Positions 29,654-38,825 of a stretch of DNA of 64,000 bases are shown one piece after another; position 1 is the stretch's first letter, and each line of letters opens with the position of its first letter. The stretch spans positions 1,054,001-1,118,000 of the forward strand of contig NZ_JFGT01000005.1 of the NCBI RefSeq assembly GCF_000599885.1. The letters are read 5' to 3'. The stretch is from Pantoea sp. IMH. GTDB taxonomy: Bacteria; Pseudomonadota; Gammaproteobacteria; Enterobacterales; Enterobacteriaceae. The notes beneath the pieces are model-generated. The model ran no database searches. It worked only from the letters and a program-made list of their open reading frames with translations, and was not told where the DNA came from. Made by a program: the position numbers and the translations under genes.

Positions 29654-30147
29654 TATTCGCTGACGGTGACTTTCTGGATCACAACGTCTTCTTTCGGCAC
29701 GTCCTGATGCATACCGCTGCGGCCAGTGGCAACGCCTTTAATTTTTTCCACAACGTCCATGCCTTCCACCACTTCAGCGAAGACGCAGTAGCCCCAACCC
29801 TGGAGACTTTCGTCACGGAAGTTCAGGAAGTCGTTATCCGCCACATTGATAAAGAACTGCGCGGTGGCAGAGTGTGGCGCCTGGGTACGGGCCATCGCCA
29901 GCGTGCCTTTGGTATTTTTCAGTCCGTTATTAGCTTCGTTACGGATCTCTTCTTTAGTCGGTTTCTGCGCCATGCCCGGCTCGAAGCCGCCGCCCTGAAT
30001 CATGAAGCCGTTGATAACACGGTGGAAAATGGTGTTATCGTAGAAACCTTCACGGCAGTAATCCAGGAAGTTTTTGACGGTTGCTGGTGCTTTATCGTCA
30101 AAGGTTTTGATAACGATATCGCCATGATTAGTCTGGAAAGTGACCAT
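29653..30147 (-). CDS. ppiB: PpiB, cytosolic peptidyl-prolyl isomerase (cyclophilin)
   Basis: A 164-residue cyclophilin (same length as E. coli PpiB) without a signal peptide. Active-site segments are [15 protein letters not shown] (about residues 41-55), [17 protein letters not shown] (about 84-100) and the tryptophan-containing [13 protein letters not shown]. It assists folding in the cytosol. The gene is divergent from cysS with a 232-bp gap holding both promoters. Confidence 0.97.
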   Translation of the reverse strand: MVTFQTNHGDIVIKTFDDKAPATVKNFLDYCREGFYDNTIFHRVINGFMIQGGGFEPGMAQKPTKEEIRNEANNGLKNTKGTLAMARTQAPHSATAQFFINVADNDFLNFRDESLQGWGYCVFAEVVEGMDVVEKIKGVATGRSGMHQDVPKEDVVIQKVTVSE

Positions 30148-30379
30148 ATTCTCATCCTGTAAAGGTTGAAGTGTTTAACGGTAAGCCGGTGTCAGCGCTG
30201 AGATCGCAGCCGCACGCTTTTAACAGACGGCTTTTATATCACAAAATCTGATGACGAGTCAGCCTCGCCGCAGAAAGGCATACCGGCATAGCCTTGCTTT
30301 GCGTGGCGCTTGCGTTAACAATACGTCAGAATACCAGTCTTCCTGGTTTATCCCGCACACGTTAAAACGGAATGTCTCA

Positions 30380-31768
30380 ATGCTAAAGATTTACAACACC
30401 CTGAGTCGTCAAAAAGAGGAATTTACCCCTATTCATGCCGGAAAAGTCGGTATGTACGTGTGCGGCATTACCGTTTACGACCTCTGTCATATTGGCCATG
30501 GACGAACCTTCGTGGCGTTTGACGTGGTGTCGCGCTATCTGCGCTTCAGCGGTTACGACCTGAAGTATGTACGCAACATCACCGATATTGATGACAAAAT
30601 CATCAAACGTGCCAATGAAAATGGCGAAACGGTCGAAGAGCTTACTAACCGGATGATCGCGGAGATGCACAAGGATTTTGCCGCGCTGAATATCCTGCCG
30701 CCAGATGAAGAGCCACGTGCAACCCGCTACATTGCGGAAATCATTGAGCTGGTCAGCAAGCTGATTGCCCGCGATCACGCCTACGTTGCCAGCAACGGTG
30801 ACGTGATGTTTGCGGTTGAGAGCGATGCGGATTACGGTCTGCTGTCGCGACAGGATCTGGAGCAGCTTCAGGCTGGCGCCCGGGTAGAAGTGGCTGCTGA
30901 CGTGAAGCGCAACCCGATGGATTTCGTGCTGTGGAAAATGTCAAAAGCCGGTGAGCCAAGCTGGTCATCGCCATGGGGTGAGGGGCGTCCGGGCTGGCAC
31001 ATTGAGTGCTCGGCGATGAACTGCAAACAGTTAGGTGAGCATTTCGACATTCACGGCGGCGGCTCGGATCTGATGTTCCCGCACCATGAAAATGAAATTG
31101 CCCAGTCTTCCTGCGCGCACGACGGTCCCTACGTTAACTACTGGATGCATTCAGGCATGGTGATGGTTGACCGTGAGAAAATGTCGAAATCACTGGATAA
31201 CTTCTTCACCGTGCGCGACGTGCTGGCGCATTATGACGCGGAAACAGTGCGCTACTTCCTGATGTCCGGGCACTATCGCAGCCAGCTCAACTATGGTGAA
31301 GATAACCTGAAGCAGGCGCGCGCGGCGCTCGAACGCCTCTATATTGCCATCCGTAATACCGATGCTGACGCTGACGCGGCAGGCGGCGAAGCCTTCGAGG
31401 CCCGCTTCCGCGCTGCGATGGATGATGACTTCAATACGCCGGAAGCCTATTCCGTGCTCTTTGATATGGCGCGTGACGTAAACCGTCTGAAGGCAGAGGA
31501 CATGCAGGCGGCCAACGGTCTGGCGGCCTCTCTGCGTAAGCTGGCTGGCGTACTGGGCCTGCTTGAGCAGGATCCGGAACTGTTCCTGCAAAGCGGCACA
31601 AAAGGCAGCGACGACGATGTGGCGGAAATTGAAGCGCTGGTTCAGATGCGCATCACGGCACGCCAGGAGAAAAACTGGGCGCAGGCAGATATCGCGCGCG
31701 ACAAGCTTAACGAGCTGGGCATCGTGCTGGAAGATGGTCCGCAGGGCACCAGCTGGCGTCGTAAATAA
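30380..31768 (+). CDS. cysS: Cysteinyl-tRNA synthetase
   Basis: A 462-residue class Ia synthetase charging tRNA(Cys). The HIGH signature is HIGHGR (about residues 36-41) and the KMSKS loop is EKMSKSLDN (about 265-273). Zinc ligands include Cys28 in YVCG and the HIECSAMNC and HHENE segments. The start MLKIYNTL at 30380 matches the E. coli N-terminus; 43 upstream codons are open but not used. The length is one residue above E. coli CysS (461). Confidence 0.98.
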   Translation: MLKIYNTLSRQKEEFTPIHAGKVGMYVCGITVYDLCHIGHGRTFVAFDVVSRYLRFSGYDLKYVRNITDIDDKIIKRANENGETVEELTNRMIAEMHKDFAALNILPPDEEPRATRYIAEIIELVSKLIARDHAYVASNGDVMFAVESDADYGLLSRQDLEQLQAGARVEVAADVKRNPMDFVLWKMSKAGEPSWSSPWGEGRPGWHIECSAMNCKQLGEHFDIHGGGSDLMFPHHENEIAQSSCAHDGPYVNYWMHSGMVMVDREKMSKSLDNFFTVRDVLAHYDAETVRYFLMSGHYRSQLNYGEDNLKQARAALERLYIAIRNTDADADAAGGEAFEARFRAAMDDDFNTPEAYSVLFDMARDVNRLKAEDMQAANGLAASLRKLAGVLGLLEQDPELFLQSGTKGSDDDVAEIEALVQMRITARQEKNWAQADIARDKLNELGIVLEDGPQGTSWRRK

Positions 31769-31775
31769 AGGCATC

Positions 31776-31798
31776 AGGGGGCGAAAGTCCCCTTTTTT
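31776..31798 (+). terminator. Terminator of cysS
   Basis: Seven-base stem (31776-31782 with 31787-31793), GAAA loop and T-run. The run enters the last codons of the convergent LacI-type gene. Confidence 0.85.
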
Positions 31799-32813
31799 AC
31801 GCCGATTCGCGGGTGATAAGCTGCCCCGAAAGCGTAATGCGCTGCGTTTGCAGTCCGGGTTCTTTCAGCTTGCGGATCATCAGCGCGGCGGCCTGGCGCC
31901 CGGACTCTTCACTGGCGGAGGAGACATACGTCAGTGAGGGAGAGGTCAGATTAACGTGCAGCATATCCTCAAAGCCAATCAGCGCGACCTGCTGGGTTAA
32001 AAACACATCTTTGCCGACGGTCCGGCCCACCTGATGGATGCCGGCGATCGACCCAATCATGGCGTCAGGTGAGTGGCAGAGCAGGGCGGTAAAGGTATTG
32101 TGATTCTCCAGCAGTTGCCGGGTGGCGATGCTGGCGGCCCGGGTATCCTCGTTGCAGGCGGGCGTCGCGTCCTCCCGTAAAACCAGACCATGCTGTTTCA
32201 TCACGCTGCGAAAGCCGGCAAGCCGCTGCTGGCGTATCAGATCGCTTTCGGTACCGCCTATATAGGCGATATTGCGATGGCCACGTTCAATCAGGTAGCG
32301 CGTCGCCAGACTGGCTGCCTGACGATTGTCGCGCATCACCAGATTGCACTCATCTTCCAGCTGTAGCTGAGAAACCACCACCAGCGGCAGCGGGCAGTGG
32401 CGGATCTGCTCAGGCAGACGCGATGTCCGCGCATCGCAGGCCAGATAAATCACTCCGGCAACGCCCTGCTGTTTGAATGACAGCAGGCAGCGTTCAAGGT
32501 GCTCGCCGTCGTTAAGCGGCTGGCCAAGAAACACCATATAGCCCTGTTTTTCCAGCGCCTGAACAATGCTCGCCATCACTTTGATTGAAAAGCTGTCGCT
32601 GAAATCCCGCAGGATCAGCCCGATAAGGTTGGAGGTACTGGAGCGCAGGTTGGCGGCGGCGACGTTATGGATATAGCCAATATCGGTAATGGCAGCCTGT
32701 ACTTTTTCGATGGTCGCGTCCGAAATTTTGCCCTTGCGGCGCAACACCAGCGAGACGGTGGAAACGGACACACCGGCGCGCTTTGCGACATCGATAATAC
32801 TGACTTTCTTCAA
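31797..32813 (-). CDS. LacI-family repressor (MalI-like)
   Basis: A 338-residue LacI/GalR-type repressor. The helix-turn-helix (VSIIDVAKRAGVSVSTVSLV) occupies about residues 4-23, followed by the hinge (AAANLRSS) and a periplasmic-binding-like core. It resembles MalI, which represses the MalX PTS gene in E. coli. TTG at 32813 is chosen as start because GGGAGGGAG lies directly upstream and the product then begins KKVSIIDVA; a GTG at 32834 is possible but places that site inside the gene. Downstream of the PTS gene on the same strand (84 bp), it likely controls it through the palindromes at 34442-34470. Confidence 0.88.
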   Translation of the reverse strand: MKKVSIIDVAKRAGVSVSTVSLVLRRKGKISDATIEKVQAAITDIGYIHNVAAANLRSSTSNLIGLILRDFSDSFSIKVMASIVQALEKQGYMVFLGQPLNDGEHLERCLLSFKQQGVAGVIYLACDARTSRLPEQIRHCPLPLVVVSQLQLEDECNLVMRDNRQAASLATRYLIERGHRNIAYIGGTESDLIRQQRLAGFRSVMKQHGLVLREDATPACNEDTRAASIATRQLLENHNTFTALLCHSPDAMIGSIAGIHQVGRTVGKDVFLTQQVALIGFEDMLHVNLTSPSLTYVSSASEESGRQAAALMIRKLKEPGLQTQRITLSGQLITRESA

Positions 32814-32897
32814 GCTCCCTCCCTGAAAAGACACCTGTAACCGCCTGATATGACGACGTCTCCCAGCGTACAGGAGACGTGTCAGGCAGGCATCTTA

Positions 32898-34397
32898 TTA
32901 TTTACCTGTTATGTCAGACATGCTTTGAGCAATAAACTGTGCCCTCGCGCCAAAAATCACCTGAATGCCATTGTCGCCGACAAACACCACGCCGCGCGCG
33001 CCAAGACTGTTCAGGCCATCTCTGTCTACCATATCGCTCTTCGCCACTTCCAGACGCAGGCGAGTGATACAGGCGCCGACCGAGTCAATATTCTGTTTGC
33101 CGCCCAGCAGAGCGATGATTTCACCCGCCAGCTCTTTATCGGTTTTATCATCTGTCGTGGCGGTCACTTCGGTGCGGCCTGGTGTTTTAACATCGAACCG
33201 ACGGATGACGAACCGGAAAGTGAAGTAATAAATCACCGCCATTGGCACACCGACAATCACGGCATTCAGGAAATTGGTCTGATAGCCATTGAAGGAAGGC
33301 AGGATGCCGAAGGAGATATAGTCAATCAGCCCGGCGGAGAATGACTTGGCAATGTGCGCATGCAGCAGATACATCGCCATATAAGCGACGCCAGCCATAA
33401 TAGCGTTAAAGACGTACAGGATTGGTGCCACAAAGATAAAGGTAAACTCGACCGGCTCCGTAATGCCGGTCAGAAAGCAGGTCAGCGCCGCAGAAAAGAG
33501 AATACCTGAGGCGATTTTCTTATTTTTGGTATGGGCTTCGTGATACATCGCCAGGCAGGCGGCGGGCAGCGCGAACAGCATCAGCGGAAACTCGCCCTGC
33601 ATAAACTTACCGGCATTCTGGTAGGTGTCGCTGCTGAAGGTTTTTTGTCCCTCTTCCAGCATCTTAAACCAGATAGTCTGATCGCCATGGATCACCTGGC
33701 CGCTCAGGGTCGTATAGTCGCCAAAGGAGTACCAGAAAGAGGGGTACCAGATATGGTGCAGGCCGAGCGGGATAAGCGCGCGCTCCACCAGGCCAAAGAT
33801 AAAGGTGGAGGCGGCCTGATTATCACCATTGACTACCACGGATAGCGCATCGATGCCGGTCTGGACATGCTGCCAGACATAGGGCAGAAGCAGTCCCAGG
33901 ATAAAGGAGAGGAACGCCGTGGCGATGGCCACAAAACGCTTGCCGGAGAAAAACCCAAGGAACTCAGGAAGTTGCAGTGTATGGAAACGGTTATAGCACC
34001 AGGCGGCGAGGATCCCGCAGATAAGCCCGCCAAACACGCCCATTTGCAGCGTCGGGATACCGACCACCATCGCATATTTCCCGCCCTGCGACGCCATCTC
34101 CGGCGTGATGCTTAACAGAGTACTGATGGTGATATTGGTAATAAATACCGATACGGCAGCGGAAAGGGCAGCGATGCCCGATTCTGACGCCAGCCCTACG
34201 GCAGAGCCGATGGCGAACAGCAGCGGCAGATTATCGAAAATCACGCCGCCCGCGTTCATCATCAGCGGCAGGTGAAACTTATCGCCGAAGGCCAGCAGTA
34301 GTCCCGCAGCGGGCAGTAAGGAAATTGGCAGCATCAGCGCGCGGCCAATCATAGATAACTTTGATAACGATTTAATAAACCCTGATATCAGACGCAT
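32898..34397 (-). CDS. PTS EIICB permease, glucose/maltose (MalX-like) type
   Basis: A 499-residue phosphotransferase permease. The EIIC membrane domain (about residues 1-380) opens GRALMLPISLLPAAGLLLAFGDKF and has the sugar-site GITEPVEFTF motif (about 295-304). The EIIB domain (about 420-499) carries the phosphorylated Cys in SVGACITRLRLEV. No EIIA is attached, so it would borrow EIIA-Glc, as MalX and PtsG do. The start at 34397 follows GGGGGGAAG; ten upstream codons are not used. No glycosidase or MalY-like enzyme sits beside it, so the sugar is unknown. Confidence 0.92.
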   Translation of the reverse strand: MRLISGFIKSLSKLSMIGRALMLPISLLPAAGLLLAFGDKFHLPLMMNAGGVIFDNLPLLFAIGSAVGLASESGIAALSAAVSVFITNITISTLLSITPEMASQGGKYAMVVGIPTLQMGVFGGLICGILAAWCYNRFHTLQLPEFLGFFSGKRFVAIATAFLSFILGLLLPYVWQHVQTGIDALSVVVNGDNQAASTFIFGLVERALIPLGLHHIWYPSFWYSFGDYTTLSGQVIHGDQTIWFKMLEEGQKTFSSDTYQNAGKFMQGEFPLMLFALPAACLAMYHEAHTKNKKIASGILFSAALTCFLTGITEPVEFTFIFVAPILYVFNAIMAGVAYMAMYLLHAHIAKSFSAGLIDYISFGILPSFNGYQTNFLNAVIVGVPMAVIYYFTFRFVIRRFDVKTPGRTEVTATTDDKTDKELAGEIIALLGGKQNIDSVGACITRLRLEVAKSDMVDRDGLNSLGARGVVFVGDNGIQVIFGARAQFIAQSMSDITGK

Positions 34398-34435
34398 GCT
34401 GACTTCCCCCCGAATGGCGCTTTTCACGCCCTGTT

Positions 34436-34470
34436 ATTGTAAGTAGAACGTTTTAGTAGAACGTTCTACT
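34436..34470 (-). promoter_or_regulatory. PTS promoter with tandem LacI-type operators
   Basis: A perfect 16-bp palindrome AGTAGAACGTTCTACT (34455-34470) adjoins a second imperfect copy (34442-34457). Both are centred on AACGTT, as LacI-family sites are. The second abuts a minus-strand -10 TACAAT (34441-34436), so binding would block the PTS promoter. Confidence 0.85.
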
Positions 34471-34637
34471 CATCGTGAGAGAAGTCCGGTTTTGCTGCAA
34501 CAGGATTTTGACATCCAGCAAGAGGAAATAGTGATACTTTGAAGTCGATCGGCAAATAACTTAAGGGATGCAGGGTGTAACGGGGGAAAAGGAGACGACA
34601 GCGGCTGCGCGCAACGGAAGGAAGAAGAATAATCTTT

Positions 34638-34661
34638 GCCCGGCGACGCCTGCCGCCGGGC
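34638..34661 (-). terminator. Possible terminator of folD-ybcJ
   Basis: Eight-base GC stem (34638-34645 with 34654-34661) shortly after the ybcJ stop. The U-tract is poor. Confidence 0.4.
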
Positions 34662-34668
34662 ACGGCTT

Positions 34669-34881
34669 TTACGCCGTAACGGTGATGTTCTGGCCTTCAA
34701 AACTCACGGACTGACCCGCGACGATTTTGCAGCGCTTGCGGGTTTCCACCTCGCCATCCACCTTGACCAGCCCCTCGGCGATGACGATTTTCGCCTGCGC
34801 GCCGCTCTCCACCCAGCCTTCCAGCTTGAGCAGATCGCACAGATCAACGTGTGGGTGCTTACCCAGAGAAAAAGTTGCCAT
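34669..34881 (-). CDS. ybcJ: YbcJ, S4-like RNA-binding protein
   Basis: A 70-residue S4-fold protein (same length as E. coli YbcJ). The alpha-L motif is LCDLLKLEGWVESGAQAKIV, followed by GLVKVDGEVETRKRCKI. It probably binds structured RNA in the cytosol; function is unassigned. Its ATG overlaps the folD stop (TAATG), so the two are coupled. Confidence 0.95.
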   Translation of the reverse strand: MATFSLGKHPHVDLCDLLKLEGWVESGAQAKIVIAEGLVKVDGEVETRKRCKIVAGQSVSFEGQNITVTA

Positions 34882-35747
34882 TATTTTACTGCTCCATCAT
34901 GAAAATCTTCGCATGCCTGTAGGGTGTTCTGAATCAGCGTGGCCACGGTCATCGGGCCGACGCCACCAGGCACGGGGGTAATAAAGGCGGCGCGGGCGGA
35001 GGCTGCTTCAAAATCCACGTCGCCCACCACTTTGCCGCTTTCCAGCCGGTTAATACCGACATCAATCACAATAGCGCCGGGCTTGATCCAGTCACCGGGA
35101 ATAAAACCTGGCTTACCGACGGCGACAACCAGCAAATCGGCATTCTCCACGTGATGGCGCAGGTTTTTGGTAAAACGGTGCGTCACGGTGGTGGTGCAGC
35201 CCGCCAGCAGCAGTTCCATACTCATCGGACGGCCCACAATATTGGAGGCGCCAACCACCACCGCGTTGAGGCCGAAGGTATCGATATTATAGCGTTCCAG
35301 TAACGTCACGATGCCGCGGGGCGTGCAGGGACGCAGCTTGGGCGAGCGCTGGCAGAGACGACCCACGTTGTAGGGATGAAAACCATCAACGTCTTTAGAC
35401 GGGGAGATGCTTTCCAGCACTTTGACGTTATCAATGCCCGCAGGCAGCGGCAGCTGCACCAGAATACCGTCGATCTCATGGTCGTTATTCAGCTTGTCGA
35501 TCAGCGCAAGCAGCTCCGCTTCGCTGGTGGCGGCGGGAAGGTCGTAGGAACGTGAAACAAAACCGACCTCTTCACAGGCGCGACGTTTACTGCCGACATA
35601 AATTTGTGACGCCGGGTTTTCACCGACCAGAACGACGGCCAGGCCTGGAGCGCGTTTTCCGGCGGCGAGACGCTGCCCGACTTTTAGTGCAACTTCCTGC
35701 CGCACCTGCTGCGCAATCGTTTTACCGTCAATAATTTTTGCTGCCAT
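34881..35747 (-). CDS. folD: FolD, methylene-THF dehydrogenase/cyclohydrolase
   Basis: A 288-residue bifunctional enzyme (same length as E. coli) interconverting 5,10-methylene- and 10-formyl-tetrahydrofolate with NADP+. Signature 1 is [12 protein letters not shown] with the YVGSK lysine (about residues 52-56), and signature 2 is [12 protein letters not shown] near 262-273. The GRPMSMELL segment lines the cofactor site. It lies next to argU as in E. coli. Confidence 0.98.
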   Translation of the reverse strand: MAAKIIDGKTIAQQVRQEVALKVGQRLAAGKRAPGLAVVLVGENPASQIYVGSKRRACEEVGFVSRSYDLPAATSEAELLALIDKLNNDHEIDGILVQLPLPAGIDNVKVLESISPSKDVDGFHPYNVGRLCQRSPKLRPCTPRGIVTLLERYNIDTFGLNAVVVGASNIVGRPMSMELLLAGCTTTVTHRFTKNLRHHVENADLLVVAVGKPGFIPGDWIKPGAIVIDVGINRLESGKVVGDVDFEAASARAAFITPVPGGVGPMTVATLIQNTLQACEDFHDGAVK

Positions 35748-35885
35748 CAGAGAAAGGATCCATCTGTGTTGAGTTAAAACGGGGAATGGGCGCTATTTTG
35801 TCAGAAGCGGGCGCTGCTGTCAGGCGGAGATTACGCGGGCATTGCTCAAGAGTGCAGCAACAGGACGCGCTTCGGAGTAAAATCG

Positions 35886-35913
35886 TTGACTCAGGAGGTT
35901 CGCACCGTATAAT
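35886..35913 (+). promoter_or_regulatory. argU promoter
   Basis: TTGACT (35886-35891) and a perfect TATAAT (35908-35913) are separated by 16 bp, about 18 bp before the tRNA. Confidence 0.85.
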
Positions 35914-35930
35914 TCGACGCAGTTCCCCAT

Positions 35931-36007
35931 GCGCCCTTAGCTCAGTTGGATAGAGCACCGGCCTTCTAAGCCGTAGGTCACAGGTTCGAATCCTGTAGGG
36001 CGTGCCA
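35931..36007 (+). tRNA. argU: tRNA-Arg (UCU)
   Basis: A 77-nt cloverleaf with anticodon TCT at 35965-35967 and an encoded CCA end. It aligns with E. coli argU, the tRNA reading AGA/AGG. D-loop AGCTCAGTTGGATAGAGC and T-loop GGTTCGAATCC are canonical. The first acceptor pair is G1-U72, a wobble, where E. coli argU as recalled has G-C. The 3' end is the attachment site of the downstream island. Confidence 0.97.
35988..36007 (+). repeat. attL: 3' end of argU
   Basis: Sixteen bases at 35988-36003 recur exactly at 54551-54566. One mismatch (G/A) follows, then CCA in both. This is the expected direct repeat of a tRNA-integrated element. Confidence 0.85.
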
Positions 36008-36020
36008 AATTCATATCAAG

Positions 36021-36044
36021 AGACGTCAACTGACGTCTTTTTTT
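36021..36044 (+). terminator. Terminator after argU
   Basis: Eight-base stem (36021-36028 with 36031-36038) and seven T. It is part of the island end, so the island supplies the tRNA terminator. A near copy lies at 37459-37482. Confidence 0.8.
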
Positions 36045-36202
36045 ATGCCTGAAATTCAGTAAATTAGCCTAGTATCAGGCATTCTAATTCAACCTGAGTC
36101 TATCGACGTAAACCCACATCAAGTAATCTGTGTTGGTATATGTGTTGGTACAACCCCGTTCAATGGCTTTTTGTACCAACATTCAGTGATGGAGAGTAGC
36201 CA

Positions 36203-37408
36203 ATGGCGCTAACAGATGTAAAAGTCAGAAGTGCGAAGCCTGCCGATCAGGCTCGAAAACTTACCGATGGAGAAGGGATGCATTTGATGGTGCATCCGAA
36301 CGGTTCTAAGTACTGGCGGTTGCAGTATCGCTTCGATGGCAAACAGAAAACGTTGGCGCTAGGTGTTTATCCTGAGATCTCGCTTTCCGAAGCCAGACAA
36401 CGTCGTGATGAAGCTAAGCGGAAGATTGCCAACGGCATTGATCCGAGCGAGCAGAAGAAGGTTGATAAGCAAACTCGTAAGGTTGCCATTGAGAACAATT
36501 TTAAAGCGCTTGCTCAGGAATGGCATGAGTACAAGCGTCCGGGATGGTCGAAGGGTTATGCTGATGATCTGATGGAAGCGTTTGAGAATGATATTTTTCC
36601 GGATCTTGGTAAGAGTCCTATAGCTGAAATCAAGCCTCTGGAAATGCTTACGACGCTGCGCAAGTTAGAGAAGCGAGGCGTGCTGGATAAACTGCGTAAA
36701 ATTCGACAAGCCTGCAAGCAGGTATTCACCTATGCAATCGTAACGGGCAGGGCGGAGATTAATCCGGTTGCGGATCTTGCGAGTGCATTGGCGACGCCAA
36801 AACCTCAGCATTTCCCTCATCTACTCGCTGATGAGTTGCCAGCGTTTTTACAAGCACTGGAGAATTACAGCGGCAGTCCGATAACTCGACTTGCTACTCG
36901 TATTCTGATGCTAACTGGAGTTCGAACCATTGAGCTGAGGTTGGCTGAATGGCGTGAGTTTGATCTGGACAAAGGGATTTGGGAAGTGCCGAAGGAACGC
37001 ATGAAGATGCGACGGCCACACATAGTTCCTTTGTCTACTCAGGTCGTTGAGGCGTTGCGAGAGATTCAGGCTGTGACAGGTCGTTATTCATTGGTATTTC
37101 CGGGAAGGAATGATGCTGCAAAGCCAATGAGCGAGGCGAGTATAAATCAGGTGTTGAAGCGGATTGGGTATCATGGAAAGGCTACAGGGCATGGGTTTCG
37201 GCACACGATGAGTACCATCCTGCATGAGCAGGGGTATAACACCGCGTGGATTGAGTTGCAGTTGGCGCATGTGGACAAGAATACGATTCGCGGGACGTAT
37301 AACCATGCGCAGTATCTTGAGCAGAGAAGGGAGATGCTGCAGTGGTATGGGGATTATGTGGATGACTTAGGAAAAATGAATAGTACCGGGCTTCTGAAAG
37401 TCGTTTGA
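36203..37408 (+). CDS. P4-type tyrosine recombinase (island integrase)
   Basis: A 401-residue integrase with the N-terminal arm-binding domain of the P4 family (ALTDVKVRSAKP, TDGEGMHLMVHP). The catalytic domain shows Arg241 (TGVRTIEL), His330/Arg333 (HGFRHT), His356 (LAHVDKN) and the nucleophile Tyr366 (TYNHAQY), so it looks functional. It lies 195 bp downstream of argU in the usual orientation. Integration into tRNA 3' ends is the family habit. Confidence 0.96.
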   Translation: MALTDVKVRSAKPADQARKLTDGEGMHLMVHPNGSKYWRLQYRFDGKQKTLALGVYPEISLSEARQRRDEAKRKIANGIDPSEQKKVDKQTRKVAIENNFKALAQEWHEYKRPGWSKGYADDLMEAFENDIFPDLGKSPIAEIKPLEMLTTLRKLEKRGVLDKLRKIRQACKQVFTYAIVTGRAEINPVADLASALATPKPQHFPHLLADELPAFLQALENYSGSPITRLATRILMLTGVRTIELRLAEWREFDLDKGIWEVPKERMKMRRPHIVPLSTQVVEALREIQAVTGRYSLVFPGRNDAAKPMSEASINQVLKRIGYHGKATGHGFRHTMSTILHEQGYNTAWIELQLAHVDKNTIRGTYNHAQYLEQRREMLQWYGDYVDDLGKMNSTGLLKVV

Positions 37409-37415
37409 ATGGTAA

Positions 37416-37499
37416 GTGCCGGTTTGAGTCCGGCCTTCGGCACCATCGGAACATCAATAGACGTCAACGGACGTCTTTTTTTGTGCCTGAAATCCAGTA
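37416..37499 (+). repeat. Remnant tRNA-Leu attachment end plus duplicated island end
   Basis: Bases 37416-37445 match 29 of 30 bases of the 3' end of tRNA-Leu(CAA) leuX as recalled from E. coli, including the T-arm and CCA. Immediately after, 37453-37499 matches 43 of 47 bases of 36015-36061, the sequence just inside the argU attachment site, including the terminator hairpin. This looks like the left end of a second element once integrated in leuX, now lacking its integrase. It is not a functional tRNA gene. Confidence 0.75.
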
Positions 37500-37551
37500 C
37501 CTGCAAGGCTTTCCTCGCTTTTTCACTCAACCTAAGTCAACCTGATTCAAT

Positions 37552-38427
37552 CTACATCAACTTACTGATGTGAGTACATCTGCGGGTATATCCCGGTGAA
37601 TCGTCACGGGTAATCCAGACACTTCCGAGCCGTTGATAATACTGGTTTTCATATTCTGTCGGTGACATCTGATCGCTAGAACCATGCCGACGCTTACTGT
37701 TATAAAACATTTCGATGTAATCAAAAATATCGCTGCGGGCTTCTTCCCGCGTTCCGTAGATCTTTTTCTTTATCCGTTCACGCTTCAGCAACTGGAAAAA
37801 GCTTTCTGCAACTGCATTATCGTGGCAGTTACCGCGACGGCTCATGCTGCCCTCCAGGCCGTGTGATTTCAGGAACGACTGCCACTCATGGCTTGTGTAC
37901 TGGCTGCCCTGATCAGAGTGAACCAGCACCTGTTTTTGGGGATTACGCCGCCATACAGCCATCAGCAATGCGTTCAGGACAATGTCCTTTGTCATCCGGA
38001 ATTGCATTGACCAGCCGATAATTTTGCGTGAGAACAGATCAACAACCACGGCAAGATACAGCCAGCCTTCGTGGGTCCGGATGTAGGTGATGCCCGTTAC
38101 CCAACGCTCATCCGGAGCATCCGGATTAAACTGTCGCTGGAGCCTGTTGGGCGACACGATACTGGCCTCGCCTTTACGTGCCCGCGGGCTCCGGTACCCA
38201 ACCTGAGCCTTTATCCCGGCACGTTTCATCAGTCGCCAGACTCTGTTCACTCCGCACTGTTGCCCGCTATCCCGCAGATCCAGATGGATCTTGCGATAAC
38301 CATAGACGCATCCCGATTCCAGCCAGAACTGTTTAATCTGTCCTGTCAGTCTCAGGTCTGCCTGATAGCGTTGTGAATGCGGCTGCTGAAGCCAGGCGTA
38401 AAAGCCACTGGGATGAACATGCAGCAC
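37552..38427 (-). CDS. IS3-family transposase OrfB, catalytically damaged
   Basis: The integrase-like catalytic half of an IS3-family transposase, expressed as a -1 frameshift fusion from OrfA; its frame is open back to the slippery site at 38517-38523. HTH_21 and rve domains are present, with VLVHSDQGSQYTS and the DNAVAESFF glutamate segment. The first catalytic Asp, expected in WVTDITYI, is Gly here (WVTGITYI, GGC at about 38090). The reading frame runs through the terminal repeat at 37597 and only stops at 37552 in flanking DNA. Transposition activity is therefore doubtful. Confidence 0.85.
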   Translation of the reverse strand: MLHVHPSGFYAWLQQPHSQRYQADLRLTGQIKQFWLESGCVYGYRKIHLDLRDSGQQCGVNRVWRLMKRAGIKAQVGYRSPRARKGEASIVSPNRLQRQFNPDAPDERWVTGITYIRTHEGWLYLAVVVDLFSRKIIGWSMQFRMTKDIVLNALLMAVWRRNPQKQVLVHSDQGSQYTSHEWQSFLKSHGLEGSMSRRGNCHDNAVAESFFQLLKRERIKKKIYGTREEARSDIFDYIEMFYNSKRRHGSSDQMSPTEYENQYYQRLGSVWITRDDSPGYTRRCTHISKLM

Positions 38428-38825
38428 CCGACAGAGCAGACGAACAGGCCAGCAACTGGTATTGTCACGGATAAAGGCGTACCTCAGTCGGACAGCTTTG
38501 CGAAGTACGCCGCGGCTTTTTTTAATATGTCCCGTTCGTCAGTAACCCGCTTCAGCTCCTTCTGGAGTCGGCGGATCTCGGCCTGAGCATCTGACTGTTC
38601 TTTATTAGTTGATGAGTCCGGACCGTACTTCTTTATCCAGGCGTAAAGGCTGTGGGTAGTGATATCGAGACGTGTTGCAACGCTGGAAACAGAATGACCG
38701 CGATCAACAACCTGTTTGACTGCTTCAATTTTAAACTCTTCGGGATAACGCTTACCGCTCATGGGCACCTCTCTTCAGGTCATTTTAAATGACTCTGAGG
38801 TGTCTGTTAAACCCGTGGCGATTCA
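37597..38825 (-). mobile_element. IS3-family insertion sequence
   Basis: A 1229-bp element bounded by imperfect inverted repeats starting TGAATCG-CACGGGT (37597 inward, and reverse from 38825). The flanking triplets (CGG left, GAG right) do not match, so no target duplication is visible. It sits at the edge of the tRNA-Leu remnant. Confidence 0.85.
38484..38768 (-). CDS. IS3-family transposase OrfA
   Basis: A 94-residue OrfA with a helix-turn-helix (EEFKIEAVKQVVDRGHSVSSVATRLDIT) and a leucine-zipper-like coil (about residues 58-85). The codons DILKK run over an A7 slippery tract (complement of 38517-38523), where a -1 shift makes the OrfAB transposase. Confidence 0.93.
   Translation of the reverse strand: MPMSGKRYPEEFKIEAVKQVVDRGHSVSSVATRLDITTHSLYAWIKKYGPDSSTNKEQSDAQAEIRRLQKELKRVTDERDILKKAAAYFAKLSD

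Noticed and set aside
30251-30379. N-terminal extension of CysS by 43 residues
   Set aside because: The conserved N-terminus MLKIYNTL starts at 30380, and the upstream part is divergent promoter DNA.
37416-37445. Possible functional second tRNA gene
   Set aside because: Only the 3' 30 bases of tRNA-Leu are present and the T-loop has a C-to-T change; no D-arm or anticodon.
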